Shown: positions 36,727 through 46,652, counted from the first letter of the stretch. The stretch is DNA of 64,000 nt from Thiomicrorhabdus lithotrophica (GCF_029201445.1 NZ_CP102381.1:2294001-2358000); one strand, 5' to 3'. Notes: a model not told the origin generated them from the sequence alone. Program-made: numbers and translations.

Positions 36727-38996
36727 CGTAAAACCCCCTGCTTATCTGCTTCTTTTAGGATGTTTTCACCACCTTGAATAAGGCTAATTCCAGAACTTGC
36801 AGTTCCAGGAGGCGGGCTATCTAAACACGTTAAGCCACTTTCATCCCAATACTTACCAGCCTGTTTACAAACCATCGCATCTAGACTATTTTTTAAATCC
36901 GCTAAAGATGCCTCTCTAGATAAAGCCTCAATTTCTGCACTATCAGCAATCGATTGTCTTTCTAATACCGCATCTAAATATGAATTTATCAGTGTATCCG
37001 AATAATATTGGTTTCCAGTGGGAAACACGAAGTACTGTTCGAACCCATAGGTATGATAGACAGCAATTTCCCCCATAGCATAAGAGACATCTGACGGCAA
37101 ACCACACGATTCGCTAATACATGTAACAGTGGTCGCAACACTAGTAACATTTCCCGCAGAATCTTTTACTTCAGGGACATAAACAGGGTGGTTTTCAGCC
37201 GCTTGATATGCCGTCGTATAGGCATTTTCTGATGTGATTTTCGATGCTAAATAAGCCGTATAAGCATTATCAGAAGCCAGTTTAGCAACAGCATAATCAA
37301 TACACGCTTGTGCTGAAGCATCAACTGATCCTCCTCCCGGACAAGGGGGTAAATCTCCTCCAGGAGGAATTGCATCGATATCTGCTTGAGTTAATGGAGG
37401 ATCAAAAACACAGCTCGTATTATCACAATCTTCTTGATAACCAGCCGTAATCTGTAACTTATCTCTATAGTCTTTAAGTTTGAGATTCTCATCATCAATA
37501 GCCGATTTATAAGAATTTGTAGCATTTTGAAGCGCAGATTTTGCCGCATTATATGCTGGTGCAGTTGGATAAGTGTTTGGTAAATCCCCAGTCCCATTGT
37601 CACTTAATGTATTTGCATAGTTGTATAAATCTGTAAATTTTTGGTTTGCTGTTGCCTTAACTGTATTGGCTTCTGTTTGTTTTTGGTTGGCATAATTTCG
37701 AGCAGCAGTAGCCTCTGCTAAAGCTGTATTATATTGGGTCGTTAATTCAGCAATTAATGAAGTGTAATCTGGCTCAGCAAGTGTATCAGCCACATCAGCA
37801 GGAATAGCCGCATTCGCTCTAATGGCGATATCAGCATACAAGCCAGTAGCAACGGCCTGAGAAACCCCCGCAGCGACACCTGCACCAACTGCCACACCAC
37901 TTAGTGCAATACCAATAGCACCTGCCACTACACTTGCCGTGTACACAGGTATAAATGCACAACCCACTAACACAGCGCAGGAAGCAATCGCTCCAGAAAG
38001 AAGACCTGATGCCACACTAGTTGTTTGAATCGCATTCGCCAAGTCAACTGCCGCCAAAACAACACTGTAGGCAATGACTGCGACATTTACGCCAGCCATA
38101 ATTGCCCCTTCAAGTGCGGCATCGGCCATATCTTCGGCTTGATCTTTGACCTCTTTCTCCATTAATACAGAGTTCGCTACCATATTGAGTGACTGCATTA
38201 CCACGTCACACTGCATATTTTGCTTCAATTCTGAAAAGGAGCGACTGATAACGTAGTCGTCATATAAACTAGTTAAAAAAGTTCCTGAACTATTAAACGC
38301 GGTGCTAGAACTAGCATTAAGCCCATCATCTAAAGCTCCGTCATTATTTCCATCAAAACGCCCGCCCATCGAAAGCGCGTAGGCAACGTTCTTTTGTGCG
38401 CCAGACGAGGTCTGTACATAGAGTTTAGAAGTATCTAGTGCGGTAGATTCTGCAACAATTAATGACTGACAGAAATCTAACCCGTTTTGATTCGTAGCAT
38501 CAGTAAAGTTAAATGAATAACCTCCAGCCATAGTGGGTTGATAACGGTTTTTAAGTTGTGCTAAATCTGCATCATTACTCAATAATGAAACCGCATTCGC
38601 ATCGGAGGTTGCGACACGGTCAATACCACCATTTTTCACAGCCGTTGTATTTGAATTACGGTATACACCGTATTTAATCGGAGAATCTCCTGCAACAAAT
38701 CCTCTACTAGCCATTCCTAAGGTCACATAAGGCAACCCACCTTTAGCAGCCTCTGCGGCACAATCCTCAACGCCATCACCCGTTGTATCCGTGCAGGGTA
38801 AACGTCCATTAATTGCGATAAAGTCTTGCAGTAATTTATCCGCTTTTTGTAATGCTTGTTCATTACTTTTGGTTGGTGTTTGAGGAGCAAGCGGCTTTAT
38901 CATGAAGCTAGCCAAACCACCAATAATTGTTAACAGAATAGCAATTTGCAACAATCCAAATCCGGTCTGTTTTTTAATGATGGCTGAAATATTCAT
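36723..38996 (-). CDS. Giant pilin-like protein lacking Glu5 (757 residues), candidate pilus-tip adhesin
   Basis: The 12-residue leader ends QTG and the helix reads FGLLQIAILLTIIGG. Position +5 is Gln instead of Glu, as in tip pseudopilins such as GspK. The shared module (about residues 65-265) has RLPCTDTTGDGVEDC, LPYVTLGM, YGVYRN, LDFCQSL, a second DGNNDGALDD loop (about 215-224) and FSELKQNMQC. A long hydrophobic Ala/Gly/Val region follows (about 296-386), then a helical segment (about 410-530). The Cys-rich C-terminus contains EDCDNTSCVFDPP, GGDLPPCPGGG and VTCISESCGLPSD. Such length is exceptional for a pilin. The role (tip adhesin or PilY1 substitute) is inferred, not shown. Confidence 0.78.
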   Translation of the reverse strand: MNISAIIKKQTGFGLLQIAILLTIIGGLASFMIKPLAPQTPTKSNEQALQKADKLLQDFIAINGRLPCTDTTGDGVEDCAAEAAKGGLPYVTLGMASRGFVAGDSPIKYGVYRNSNTTAVKNGGIDRVATSDANAVSLLSNDADLAQLKNRYQPTMAGGYSFNFTDATNQNGLDFCQSLIVAESTALDTSKLYVQTSSGAQKNVAYALSMGGRFDGNNDGALDDGLNASSSTAFNSSGTFLTSLYDDYVISRSFSELKQNMQCDVVMQSLNMVANSVLMEKEVKDQAEDMADAALEGAIMAGVNVAVIAYSVVLAAVDLANAIQTTSVASGLLSGAIASCAVLVGCAFIPVYTASVVAGAIGIALSGVAVGAGVAAGVSQAVATGLYADIAIRANAAIPADVADTLAEPDYTSLIAELTTQYNTALAEATAARNYANQKQTEANTVKATANQKFTDLYNYANTLSDNGTGDLPNTYPTAPAYNAAKSALQNATNSYKSAIDDENLKLKDYRDKLQITAGYQEDCDNTSCVFDPPLTQADIDAIPPGGDLPPCPGGGSVDASAQACIDYAVAKLASDNAYTAYLASKITSENAYTTAYQAAENHPVYVPEVKDSAGNVTSVATTVTCISESCGLPSDVSYAMGEIAVYHTYGFEQYFVFPTGNQYYSDTLINSYLDAVLERQSIADSAEIEALSREASLADLKNSLDAMVCKQAGKYWDESGLTCLDSPPPGTASSGISLIQGGENILKEADKQGVLR

Positions 38997-39017
38997 ATTT
39001 AACCTCTGTACCTACAG

Positions 39018-40256
39018 TTAGCCGTTTACCTGGCTAACTAATTGGTAAATAGGAAGGAATAAAGCGATTATTAACAACAGGAATAGTCCACCAGCAACCA
39101 GCATGACAACAGGCTTAATAATTTCACTAATTGAGGCCACGATGTGATCAAAACGTTGGCGATATTCTTCAGCTAAGTAACCTAACTGCTCATCAATACG
39201 GCCAGTCTCTTCACCGACACTAATCATTCTGACAACAAATCTTGGATAGATTTTTAACTGGCGCATCTCGGAACTCAGGGTATTTCCACGAATAACGCCT
39301 TCGCGCATAGTTTTTATACTTTTACGATAGACTTCATTGTTAGTTGACCGCTCTAAAATTTCTAAGCTATCCACCATGCTCAAACCAGATGAAATCAATA
39401 GACTTAAATATTCCGTGATAAAAGCCATTGCAGAAGAGTTCACCAACACTTTACTGACGGGTAACATCATTAACAATCGATGAAACTGATAACGTACTCG
39501 GTAATTATTCTTTATTGCGTAGTAAATAATGAAGAATAAAAGGACTAAAACAACAAAACTTAGAAATAAGTTTTGACCAATATTATCGGAAATAGATAGA
39601 ACGACCTGAGTTATAAATGGCAGTTCTACTCTCATCTGCCTAAACAAATCACTAATACTGGGAATAACATAGCTAATCCAAAAAACTGCGGCAGCTAAAA
39701 TGGTAAAAAACACAAACGTTGGATAGATCATTGCACGCTTGCTATCACGTAAAATTTTATCTACTCGTTTTAAGTGTTCGGCAGCATCCATCAAAGTCCG
39801 ATCCAAATTACCTGAACTTTCACCTATTCTAATCAAGTGAACTACCGTTTGCGGCACGATATCTGAATGGCGATCAACACTCTCACTAAAAGACGCCCCC
39901 GATTTTAAGCTCTCTAAAATGTCTTTAGAAACCCTTTGTACAGGGACTGAAGAATCATCTGAAGCCATATCCTCAATCGCTGTAAACATCGGTATACCAC
40001 TGCGCAGCATAACAGCGATATTTCGGAAAAAATCAGCCACTTCCTCTCTTTTAAGCTGAGGTCTAAACAACTGGATAATGAAATCATACGGCCAATTCAA
40101 CCAAGAAGGCAGCATGACTAACTTAACAATGACAGCATCTCCCCAACGTTGCTCTAAATAAAACCTAGCTGATGTTTCATTTACAAATGCTAGCTTTTCT
40201 ATACCCGTTGCTAACTGACCTGTATCTAACAATCGTTGGAAGTAAAAATATCTCAT
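39018..40256 (-). CDS. mshG: Pilus inner-membrane platform protein MshG (PilC/GspF family)
   Basis: This 412-residue polytopic protein has two T2SSF repeats (about residues 70-190 and 275-395). Typical signatures are FFRNIAVMLRSGIPMFTAIE in the first and ITEYLSLLISSGLSMVDSLE in the second, with VVHLIRIGESSGNLDRTL and VVRMISVGEETGRIDEQLG. The membrane helices are near 165-190, 220-245 and 380-405. It anchors the assembly ATPase and probably transmits motion to the pilins. Its start overlaps mshE by 4 bases. Confidence 0.9.
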   Translation of the reverse strand: MRYFYFQRLLDTGQLATGIEKLAFVNETSARFYLEQRWGDAVIVKLVMLPSWLNWPYDFIIQLFRPQLKREEVADFFRNIAVMLRSGIPMFTAIEDMASDDSSVPVQRVSKDILESLKSGASFSESVDRHSDIVPQTVVHLIRIGESSGNLDRTLMDAAEHLKRVDKILRDSKRAMIYPTFVFFTILAAAVFWISYVIPSISDLFRQMRVELPFITQVVLSISDNIGQNLFLSFVVLVLLFFIIYYAIKNNYRVRYQFHRLLMMLPVSKVLVNSSAMAFITEYLSLLISSGLSMVDSLEILERSTNNEVYRKSIKTMREGVIRGNTLSSEMRQLKIYPRFVVRMISVGEETGRIDEQLGYLAEEYRQRFDHIVASISEIIKPVVMLVAGGLFLLLIIALFLPIYQLVSQVNG

Positions 40257-41935
40257 TTCAATACTCGCTCTAAACTATTACCGAGCAAACGAATGACTTC
40301 ATCTAAGGTCGTATTTCCTAACAGCACTTGTTGAATTGCCATAACTTCAATACTTCTAAAGTTAGATGCTTTCAACTTACGTAGCAATTCAGTTCGGCTA
40401 GAGTTAGAAGCAATCATCTCTTGTAGCTCTGCATCGACATAAAGAATCTCATAAAGTGGAATTCGTCCAAAGTACCCTGTGCCTTTACAATGAGCACAAC
40501 CTTCACCTCTAAACAACGAAATAGTGCCCGACTCTTTTGGAAAATAGGTCATCTCTTCATCTGTAGGTTGATACTCTGTTTTACAATGCGAACATACTTG
40601 ACGGGCTAGACGCTGATTCACAACGCCAACTAAAGAGTCAGCAATCATCTGTACAGGTACATCTAGCGCTTGCAGACGTGAAATAACACCTAAAACGCTA
40701 TTAACGTGAAGTGTTGATAAAACCAAGTGTCCAGTTTCAGCAGCGGTAACCGCTGCGTGCGCTGTTTCAGGGTCTCGAATTTCTCCTACCAACATGACAT
40801 CGGGATCGTGTCTTAAAAACTGTCGAATGGCACTTGAAAAGTCATAACCCGCTTTACGATTCACCTGTGTTTGACAAATAGTTGGCAGCTTATATTCAAT
40901 AGGATCTTCTACGGTAAGAATGTTTTTACCCACCATACCTTTTGAGCGCAACCCTGCGTGAAGAGTCGTACTTTTACCTGACCCTGTAGGCCCAGTCATT
41001 AACAAAATTCCATGAGGGTGTACAAACATATTGTTTAAAGTAGCAAGGTCTTCTTCAAAGAACCCAAGCTCATTCAATCCTTTTACATGCATACCACTAG
41101 GCAGTAGCCTCATCACCACATTTTCACCATATTCGGATATTAAGGTAGAGACACGAACATCAAAGGCCATTGAAAGTATATTGGTAGAGAAGCTACCATC
41201 TTGAGGACGAAGTTGATCTGAGATATCCATACCGGCATAACGTTTAATTGCAGCTATTAATCGTTTTAGAGAAACTGGAATTGCAAAAACAGGCTGTAAA
41301 ACACCATCTACACGAAACGAAATATGAATACTTTTGGGTTCTGGTTGGATATGAATATCCGTTGCGCGCTCTAAAACCGCTAAATGTAAAAGATAATGAA
41401 TTAGGCTTTCTGGTGACAGAACTTGGTCCGTATCTTTATCAATACGAGATACTTCTTTTAAGAACAATTTATCAACAGGATTATCAATAAAGAAGTAGTT
41501 ATGTCTAATCGCTTGTAAAACTTTACTAAATTCACCCTGTTTAACAACACAGTTCATCCCTGCTCTTTGGCTTATAGCCTGTTTTACGTCTTGGATTTTG
41601 GCATTACCAATTACGACAATCAGCTCATTACCCTCTCTATACAAAGGTAAAAATCCACGATTTAAACAATATTCTTGGTTAAACAATCGCAAAATGTCAG
41701 CTTGAGGTTTGGGCACAACATCAACATCTATAAACTCAATCTCTGTTTGAGTGGCTAAATGTTTCGCTAAATCATATTCTGAAACAATACCTAAACGAAC
41801 TAAGAGTTCACCTAATCGTTCTCCCGTTACACTCTGCTTCTGTAACGCAAATTCCATTTGATTTTGATTCATTAGCTCAGCATTGAGCAGTGATTCACCT
41901 AATCGAACAACTTGTGTATTCATATCTTCTGACAT
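40253..41935 (-). CDS. mshE: Pilus assembly ATPase MshE with c-di-GMP-binding MshEN domain
   Basis: This is a 560-residue cytoplasmic extension ATPase. Residues 11-34 and 40-63 form two 24-residue motifs of the form RLGxxL...L...L..Q, separated by exactly five residues (SVTGE). That is the tandem MshEN arrangement known to bind cyclic-di-GMP. The core has Walker A GPTGSGKSTTLHAGL (about 316), the Asp/His boxes LTVEDPIEY and HDPDVMLVGEIRDPETA, and ETGHLVLSTLHVN. The zinc site is VCSHCKTEY with CAHCKGTGYFGR. It is the only assembly ATPase in the locus, and no PilT-type retraction ATPase is present in the window. Confidence 0.93.
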   Translation of the reverse strand: MSEDMNTQVVRLGESLLNAELMNQNQMEFALQKQSVTGERLGELLVRLGIVSEYDLAKHLATQTEIEFIDVDVVPKPQADILRLFNQEYCLNRGFLPLYREGNELIVVIGNAKIQDVKQAISQRAGMNCVVKQGEFSKVLQAIRHNYFFIDNPVDKLFLKEVSRIDKDTDQVLSPESLIHYLLHLAVLERATDIHIQPEPKSIHISFRVDGVLQPVFAIPVSLKRLIAAIKRYAGMDISDQLRPQDGSFSTNILSMAFDVRVSTLISEYGENVVMRLLPSGMHVKGLNELGFFEEDLATLNNMFVHPHGILLMTGPTGSGKSTTLHAGLRSKGMVGKNILTVEDPIEYKLPTICQTQVNRKAGYDFSSAIRQFLRHDPDVMLVGEIRDPETAHAAVTAAETGHLVLSTLHVNSVLGVISRLQALDVPVQMIADSLVGVVNQRLARQVCSHCKTEYQPTDEEMTYFPKESGTISLFRGEGCAHCKGTGYFGRIPLYEILYVDAELQEMIASNSSRTELLRKLKASNFRSIEVMAIQQVLLGNTTLDEVIRLLGNSLERVLK

Positions 41936-42006
41936 AATGACCAGCTTTAAATTTATATTTCACAATTACTTATACAACTACGTAAAATCAGTTGCCCCAC
42001 CAAATA

Positions 42007-43596
42007 CTAAAGGAGCATGGCTAATGCACTGTTATCTTTGGTTAAAAAATACAATGTTAGAGAATCTGCTTTGCCGGTAGGTTCAACATCAATAAAACGT
42101 TGAAATTTCGCAACAGCGAACATTGTCTGAGACCCAACGATTCCATCCTCAATTTTGTTAAAAAAACCTTCTTTTTTAAGTAACCTTTGTAGCACTGCCA
42201 CCTGTTTTGATTTAAGCCCAAAATAGTACTTTTCAAAACTTAATTTTGGCTTCCATAACATTAACCAATATTTTTGATTATGACCTGCAACCCTCAACAC
42301 CTTTCTGGGTGGCTCAATAAAAGGTTTATCATTCACCAATAAACTCCAACCTTGTTGTGTAATCAACTTCTCCATTAGGTGCCAATCTTGTTCCTGAAGA
42401 GCTAAATCAATTTCGGTTAAAGAGCCCTCTAAACCATAGTGATCCAAAAATGTTAAAAGCTCGGTATTTTTGGGTTGTTCAATTTTTTTAACGGGCTGAC
42501 TCTCTATAGATACCAGGCCTGGTAATTCGTTCAATTTGGTCGTGTTGTTAGTCGAATCTTCATCAACCTTATTATTCGTTAACGGTGCACTCGCATACGA
42601 TTCAGTTACCATGACATTATTAAGAATAACGTTCTTAATCCAATCTTTAGAGCCGTAGTGCCAAAACAATATACTGAGCCCAATCACAGCAATAAAACTT
42701 GCTGCATAGGCATTCAACTTCCTGTTTTGCCTTACACCTTTATCAAGATGAATCATCCGTTGCGTTTGCTCTATATCATTGTTGGCTAAAACAATTAACT
42801 TATCATTGACCCGATGGGATGCATCAATCAACAAAGCGTATAAAACACGATCCATAATTAAATTAATTCGCCTTGGATATCCGTTACTTAATTTATGCAA
42901 ACATTTAACAGCCTTTTTAGTAAGCTCTATATTTTCATAATTTCCTGCACAGTTAAGCCTAAAGTAAACGTAGTCCTGCACCTCTTTTTCCGTAAAGGGT
43001 GCTAGTTCAATATGCAAAGCAATTCTGCTTTTTAACTGTCTTATCTGCGGTAAATTAATCGTCAGCATAATCTCTGGCTGGGCAATCAATAAAATTTGTA
43101 CAAGCTTATGCGTACTTACCTCAAAGTTAGAGATAAGACGAATCATCTCTAAGCTTTCGGTACTTAAATTTTGCGCATCATCAATAATAATTAAGCAATT
43201 TCGCTCTTGAGAATACTGCTCTAATAGAAAGTCGTTCAGTCCATCTAATTGCTCTTTAACACCACCTTCCACTTTTAAACCAAAGTCTTCGTTAATGGCT
43301 TTTAAGAGCTCTACGCCTTGTAAAAAAGTATTTAAAATTAAGGACACATCGGTGTTATGAACTTCTAAGTTATTTATTAAATAGCGGCTTAACGTGCTTT
43401 TACCCAAGCCAACATCAGCGGTAAATAACAAAAAACCTTTGCGTATATGAATGCAATGCATCAACTCTAAAACATGAGATTCAAGTCGTTGAGAACAAAA
43501 ATAATGACGGGCATCAGGCGTTACCGGAAAAGGAGATTCCGTCAACCCAATGCGGTCGAACATTCCTTCATTCGGAAGCGCTAAGCTAGTATCCAT
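42007..43596 (-). CDS. mshM: AAA+ ATPase MshM/ExeA-like with C-terminal peptidoglycan-binding domain
   Basis: This 529-residue protein has an ExeA-like AAA domain (about residues 12-290). Its start resembles MshM/ExeA proteins (FDRIGLTESPFPVTPDARHY). Walker A is TADVGLGKSTLSRYL, Walker B is NCLIIIDDAQNLS, and GYPRRINLIMDRVL is the sensor-2/lid segment. One membrane helix lies near 297-316. The periplasmic C-terminus carries a peptidoglycan-binding fold (VAVLQRLLKKEGFFNKI, GIVGSQTMFAVAKFQRF). ExeA-type proteins help secretins pass the cell wall. The start overlaps mshN by 11 bases. A palindrome copy lies at 42511-42524. Confidence 0.88.
   Translation of the reverse strand: MDTSLALPNEGMFDRIGLTESPFPVTPDARHYFCSQRLESHVLELMHCIHIRKGFLLFTADVGLGKSTLSRYLINNLEVHNTDVSLILNTFLQGVELLKAINEDFGLKVEGGVKEQLDGLNDFLLEQYSQERNCLIIIDDAQNLSTESLEMIRLISNFEVSTHKLVQILLIAQPEIMLTINLPQIRQLKSRIALHIELAPFTEKEVQDYVYFRLNCAGNYENIELTKKAVKCLHKLSNGYPRRINLIMDRVLYALLIDASHRVNDKLIVLANNDIEQTQRMIHLDKGVRQNRKLNAYAASFIAVIGLSILFWHYGSKDWIKNVILNNVMVTESYASAPLTNNKVDEDSTNNTTKLNELPGLVSIESQPVKKIEQPKNTELLTFLDHYGLEGSLTEIDLALQEQDWHLMEKLITQQGWSLLVNDKPFIEPPRKVLRVAGHNQKYWLMLWKPKLSFEKYYFGLKSKQVAVLQRLLKKEGFFNKIEDGIVGSQTMFAVAKFQRFIDVEPTGKADSLTLYFLTKDNSALAMLL
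42511..42524. repeat. Iterated palindrome, 14-bp copy inside mshM
   Basis: TACCAGGCCTGGTA is a perfect palindrome read as Leu-Pro-Gly-Leu-Val in the linker after the membrane helix. Confidence 0.88.
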
Positions 43597-44827
43597 ATTT
43601 AGCTTGTATCAGTTTTTTATATTGTTTTACACGGCTAGATTCTGGATATAAATTATCTAACCTACTCAACTGCTGTTTAGCCGTTTGCTTTTCACCCATT
43701 TCGGACAATACAATCACTAAATTCATATTTGCCTCCAAATCTTCTGGTTGCTGATTTAACAGTTTTTGGTAACTCGTGGCAGCCTCTTGGTAACGGTGAT
43801 CTTTTAAAGCCGTATAAGCATTCATACGTTGATAAATCACACTTTCACTACCTGATAAAGTTTCTAACTGATTCAAACTTTTATTAGCTGCTTTAAAATC
43901 TTTAAAGTTTACTGATTGCTTAATTTCAGAAACCTTTCTTTTCACAGCAACAAAGTAGTCAATGGAATTTTTTTCAATCTTCTTTTGTTCAACCTTTACA
44001 GCTCCTTGGGGCTGCGAACTAGCTGGTTTTGGTTCAGTCCTCATAATTCGCTTGTTCGGTGTAACTTTAGCTACAAGCTTGCTTGGTTGGTTTAAAGCAA
44101 TGTTTATTGGCTTTTCTGGAGGTTTTTTTACCTCAAGTTTTTTATCGGGAACAACAGCAAGCCTAACTTCTCTGGGCTTCTCAAGTTTAGCCAACTCCAG
44201 CGTTTGAACTTTCTCAATAGAGGGTTCCGTTGAAGCAGAAACACTTACCTCTTTCTGTTCAACTTGTTTTGCTGGTTTAACTTTTTCTATTGCCACACGA
44301 TCAACAACCATGACTTTTTCAGCCGATTTGGCTTTAGATTTTTCAATTTCATTTTCTACTTCGACAGCAACAATTTTTGTAGGTTCTCTTTCCTTGCTTT
44401 TATCAACTGCCATTGCGGATTGTTCATCTTGTATAACAATGTCTTCAATTGTTGTATTGCTTCCAATATCATTTGGTACTGGAGAAATATCACTATCTTT
44501 TTGAGCAATGAGTAAACCATTACGTTTTAATTCAACTTCTTTGTTTGCTACTTCATTTTCAATCGAAAAATCACTTATCTCATTGTCTTCGCTTGCCTGA
44601 ACTAAATGATTTTCGCTATTAGCATGTCCATCTTTGGCTTGAACCTGCCAGTTAACTTGTAAATTCACCAGACCAATTAGTATTGCAATTCCAACGCCAA
44701 TTAAGACTAACCAAACTACTTTTGCTGAAATTTTAACTTGTTCAGTCTTGTGACTAATCGAATTAACCTGAGCCAGAGAACCAGTCTTTTTTTCATGTTG
44801 CTTAAGCGAGTTATAAATTAAGCTCAT
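43586..44827 (-). CDS. mshN: MshN-like TPR protein
   Basis: This 413-residue bitopic membrane protein starts MSLIYNSLKQHEKK, the typical cytoplasmic start of MshN/GspB-type proteins. It continues into one helix (about residues 34-53, VWLVLIGVGIAILIGLV). The middle (about 60-280) is a low-complexity, Lys/Glu/Val/Pro-rich linker likely to span the periplasm. The C-terminus (about 285-410) has TPR-like repeats (ALKDHRYQEAATSYQKLL, NLVIVLSEMGEKQTAKQQL). Such proteins pair with the MshM-like ATPase and help secretin assembly. Confidence 0.85.
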   Translation of the reverse strand: MSLIYNSLKQHEKKTGSLAQVNSISHKTEQVKISAKVVWLVLIGVGIAILIGLVNLQVNWQVQAKDGHANSENHLVQASEDNEISDFSIENEVANKEVELKRNGLLIAQKDSDISPVPNDIGSNTTIEDIVIQDEQSAMAVDKSKEREPTKIVAVEVENEIEKSKAKSAEKVMVVDRVAIEKVKPAKQVEQKEVSVSASTEPSIEKVQTLELAKLEKPREVRLAVVPDKKLEVKKPPEKPINIALNQPSKLVAKVTPNKRIMRTEPKPASSQPQGAVKVEQKKIEKNSIDYFVAVKRKVSEIKQSVNFKDFKAANKSLNQLETLSGSESVIYQRMNAYTALKDHRYQEAATSYQKLLNQQPEDLEANMNLVIVLSEMGEKQTAKQQLSRLDNLYPESSRVKQYKKLIQAKYGY

Positions 44828-44864
44828 ATAAAGTCATTTAAGAGAATTAATCGCGTATCGAAAA

Positions 44865-46637
44865 TCACAGAATCGTAACTCTCAAAACCATGACTAACTC
44901 TCTAGTCTCCTTATCATGCAATCGATTACCGCCAAATAAAGCACCAATTCCTGGAATTTCATTTAGCCCCGGTACACCTTCTCCACTATCTGTAGCAACT
45001 TCATCCATTAACCCACCTAAAATAACAGTGTCTCCATCTTGTAGACTTAAAGAGGTAGTGAGCCCTTTAAAATCTATTACGGGTAGAGTGATTTTTGTAC
45101 CACTACCAATATCAACAAGCGCCATACTGGCTTTATCTACATTGGACTGCATAGGATGAATGGTTAAGCTAATTTTTCCATCCGCATCAATAAATGGTTC
45201 AAAACCTAAAATAATCCCATCAAATACTGAACTTGTCGTTACGTCACTCGTCGTGGTTGAAACGCCTGCAATATTATTAACCGTAGAAGAACTTTCAGAT
45301 ATGTACTTAGTATTACGTCCTACACTAATGAAAGCTGGGCGTGCATTTTTAGCACGAATACTTGGATTAGATAAAACGCGTAATGTTCCGTACTTTTGTA
45401 GAGCCTGCATGGCTAAAGAAAACGTATTGGCTGAGTGAACCAGTTTAAGTGCACTGCTGTCAGCAACACTGTATGTATTTGAAGGAATGGTAATAGACCT
45501 TACCTGATTTCCTGTTCCAGCCAAAGTATCGGTTACCCCACCCAAAACAACCTCACCTGAACCATAGTTATAGGCAATATCTTGCCCTAATTTGTTCCAA
45601 TCAACACCATATTGATGACCATCTCCTAAACGAACATCTAGTAACTGTGCTTCGATTAAGACTTGTCTTGAAAGTACAGATTTATACTGTTTTATTAGTT
45701 GATCAATCGCTTCTACTTGTGATGGTTTTGCTTTTAAATATAAGGTTCCAGTCATTTCATTCAATGAATAGACTGGCTGAAAGCCTTTTGGCTTTTCTTT
45801 TGACGACATCGGAAAGCGACCAGTCATAGACTGGTTTTGAGTTGTTACTCCTGGAATAGAACTATCTTGTTCATTTGTTTTCTTTCTACCTAATAAATCT
45901 TCTAGGGTTTCAGAAAGTTGAACATACGGATTACTTTGAGTCGCTCCAGTACCTTTAAAAGCCAAAGATCCTGTCATTGGCTTACTGCCGCCACTGCTGC
46001 CGCCACTTCCACTCGAATCACTGTTGGCACCAAAAACATCACCGCCCATGTTGTAATCAATACTGGTTGCTGTCTGTAGAAAGTTCAGTTCATAGACTTT
46101 TTCACGATAAGGCTTAACAATTAATACATTCCCTTTAACTTGACCATCAAAGTCTAATAACTCCATCACTTGATTAAAGACTAAACTGGCAGGAACATTC
46201 TTCAAATGCATGCTGATTTTTCGCTTTAGTTCAGACAATTGAGGATCCAATAACAGACTCATACCAGCCTGGTCAGAAATGGCCTGGAGAACGGGTTGAA
46301 CATCACCGTTATTGACATTCACACTAATTTGCACGGCATCTAATGGATTATATTCAGGTTCGATAGCAATTATTTCTGGCTCCGGAACAAGAACTTTTTC
46401 TACCGCTTTATAGACTGCCTGGTTCTCGTCTAAAAACTTCTTTGATTCCGCTTCAATACGAGTGGTAATGAGCTTATGAGACTCAATATCAACGGCCTTC
46501 ATATTATCAATATTGTTTTGGGAGACGTGTGCCGTTGAGCACCCCGTCAATAGTGCACCACTCATTGCAAGTGATACGATTTGAACATAAGTATGATTTC
46601 TATTACGCATCTTATAACCCATTCTTTTGATAATCAT
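44865..46637 (-). CDS. mshL: Pilus secretin MshL
   Basis: This is a 590-residue outer-membrane secretin lipoprotein. The lipobox LTGC ends the signal peptide. The ATG used leaves a long n-region, and a start nine codons later (MRNRNHTYVQ) would give a more usual one. An STN-type N0 domain is near residues 100-170 (ISVNVNNGDVQPVLQAISDQ), a Gly/Ser linker follows, and the secretin core is at about 330-590 (VEAQ-like VLIEAQLLDVRLGDGHQYG, FSLAMQALQKYGTLRVLSNP, VPGLNEIPGIGALFGG, LVMVLRVTIL). It forms the multimeric pore through which the pilus leaves the cell. Confidence 0.92.
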   Translation of the reverse strand: MIIKRMGYKMRNRNHTYVQIVSLAMSGALLTGCSTAHVSQNNIDNMKAVDIESHKLITTRIEAESKKFLDENQAVYKAVEKVLVPEPEIIAIEPEYNPLDAVQISVNVNNGDVQPVLQAISDQAGMSLLLDPQLSELKRKISMHLKNVPASLVFNQVMELLDFDGQVKGNVLIVKPYREKVYELNFLQTATSIDYNMGGDVFGANSDSSGSGGSSGGSKPMTGSLAFKGTGATQSNPYVQLSETLEDLLGRKKTNEQDSSIPGVTTQNQSMTGRFPMSSKEKPKGFQPVYSLNEMTGTLYLKAKPSQVEAIDQLIKQYKSVLSRQVLIEAQLLDVRLGDGHQYGVDWNKLGQDIAYNYGSGEVVLGGVTDTLAGTGNQVRSITIPSNTYSVADSSALKLVHSANTFSLAMQALQKYGTLRVLSNPSIRAKNARPAFISVGRNTKYISESSSTVNNIAGVSTTTSDVTTSSVFDGIILGFEPFIDADGKISLTIHPMQSNVDKASMALVDIGSGTKITLPVIDFKGLTTSLSLQDGDTVILGGLMDEVATDSGEGVPGLNEIPGIGALFGGNRLHDKETRELVMVLRVTIL

Positions 46638-46652
46638 TCATTTAAAAACCGC

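Noticed and set aside
44890-45438. Long plus-strand open frames opposite mshL
   Set aside because: They are antisense shadows of the secretin gene with no ribosome-binding site or protein-family pattern.
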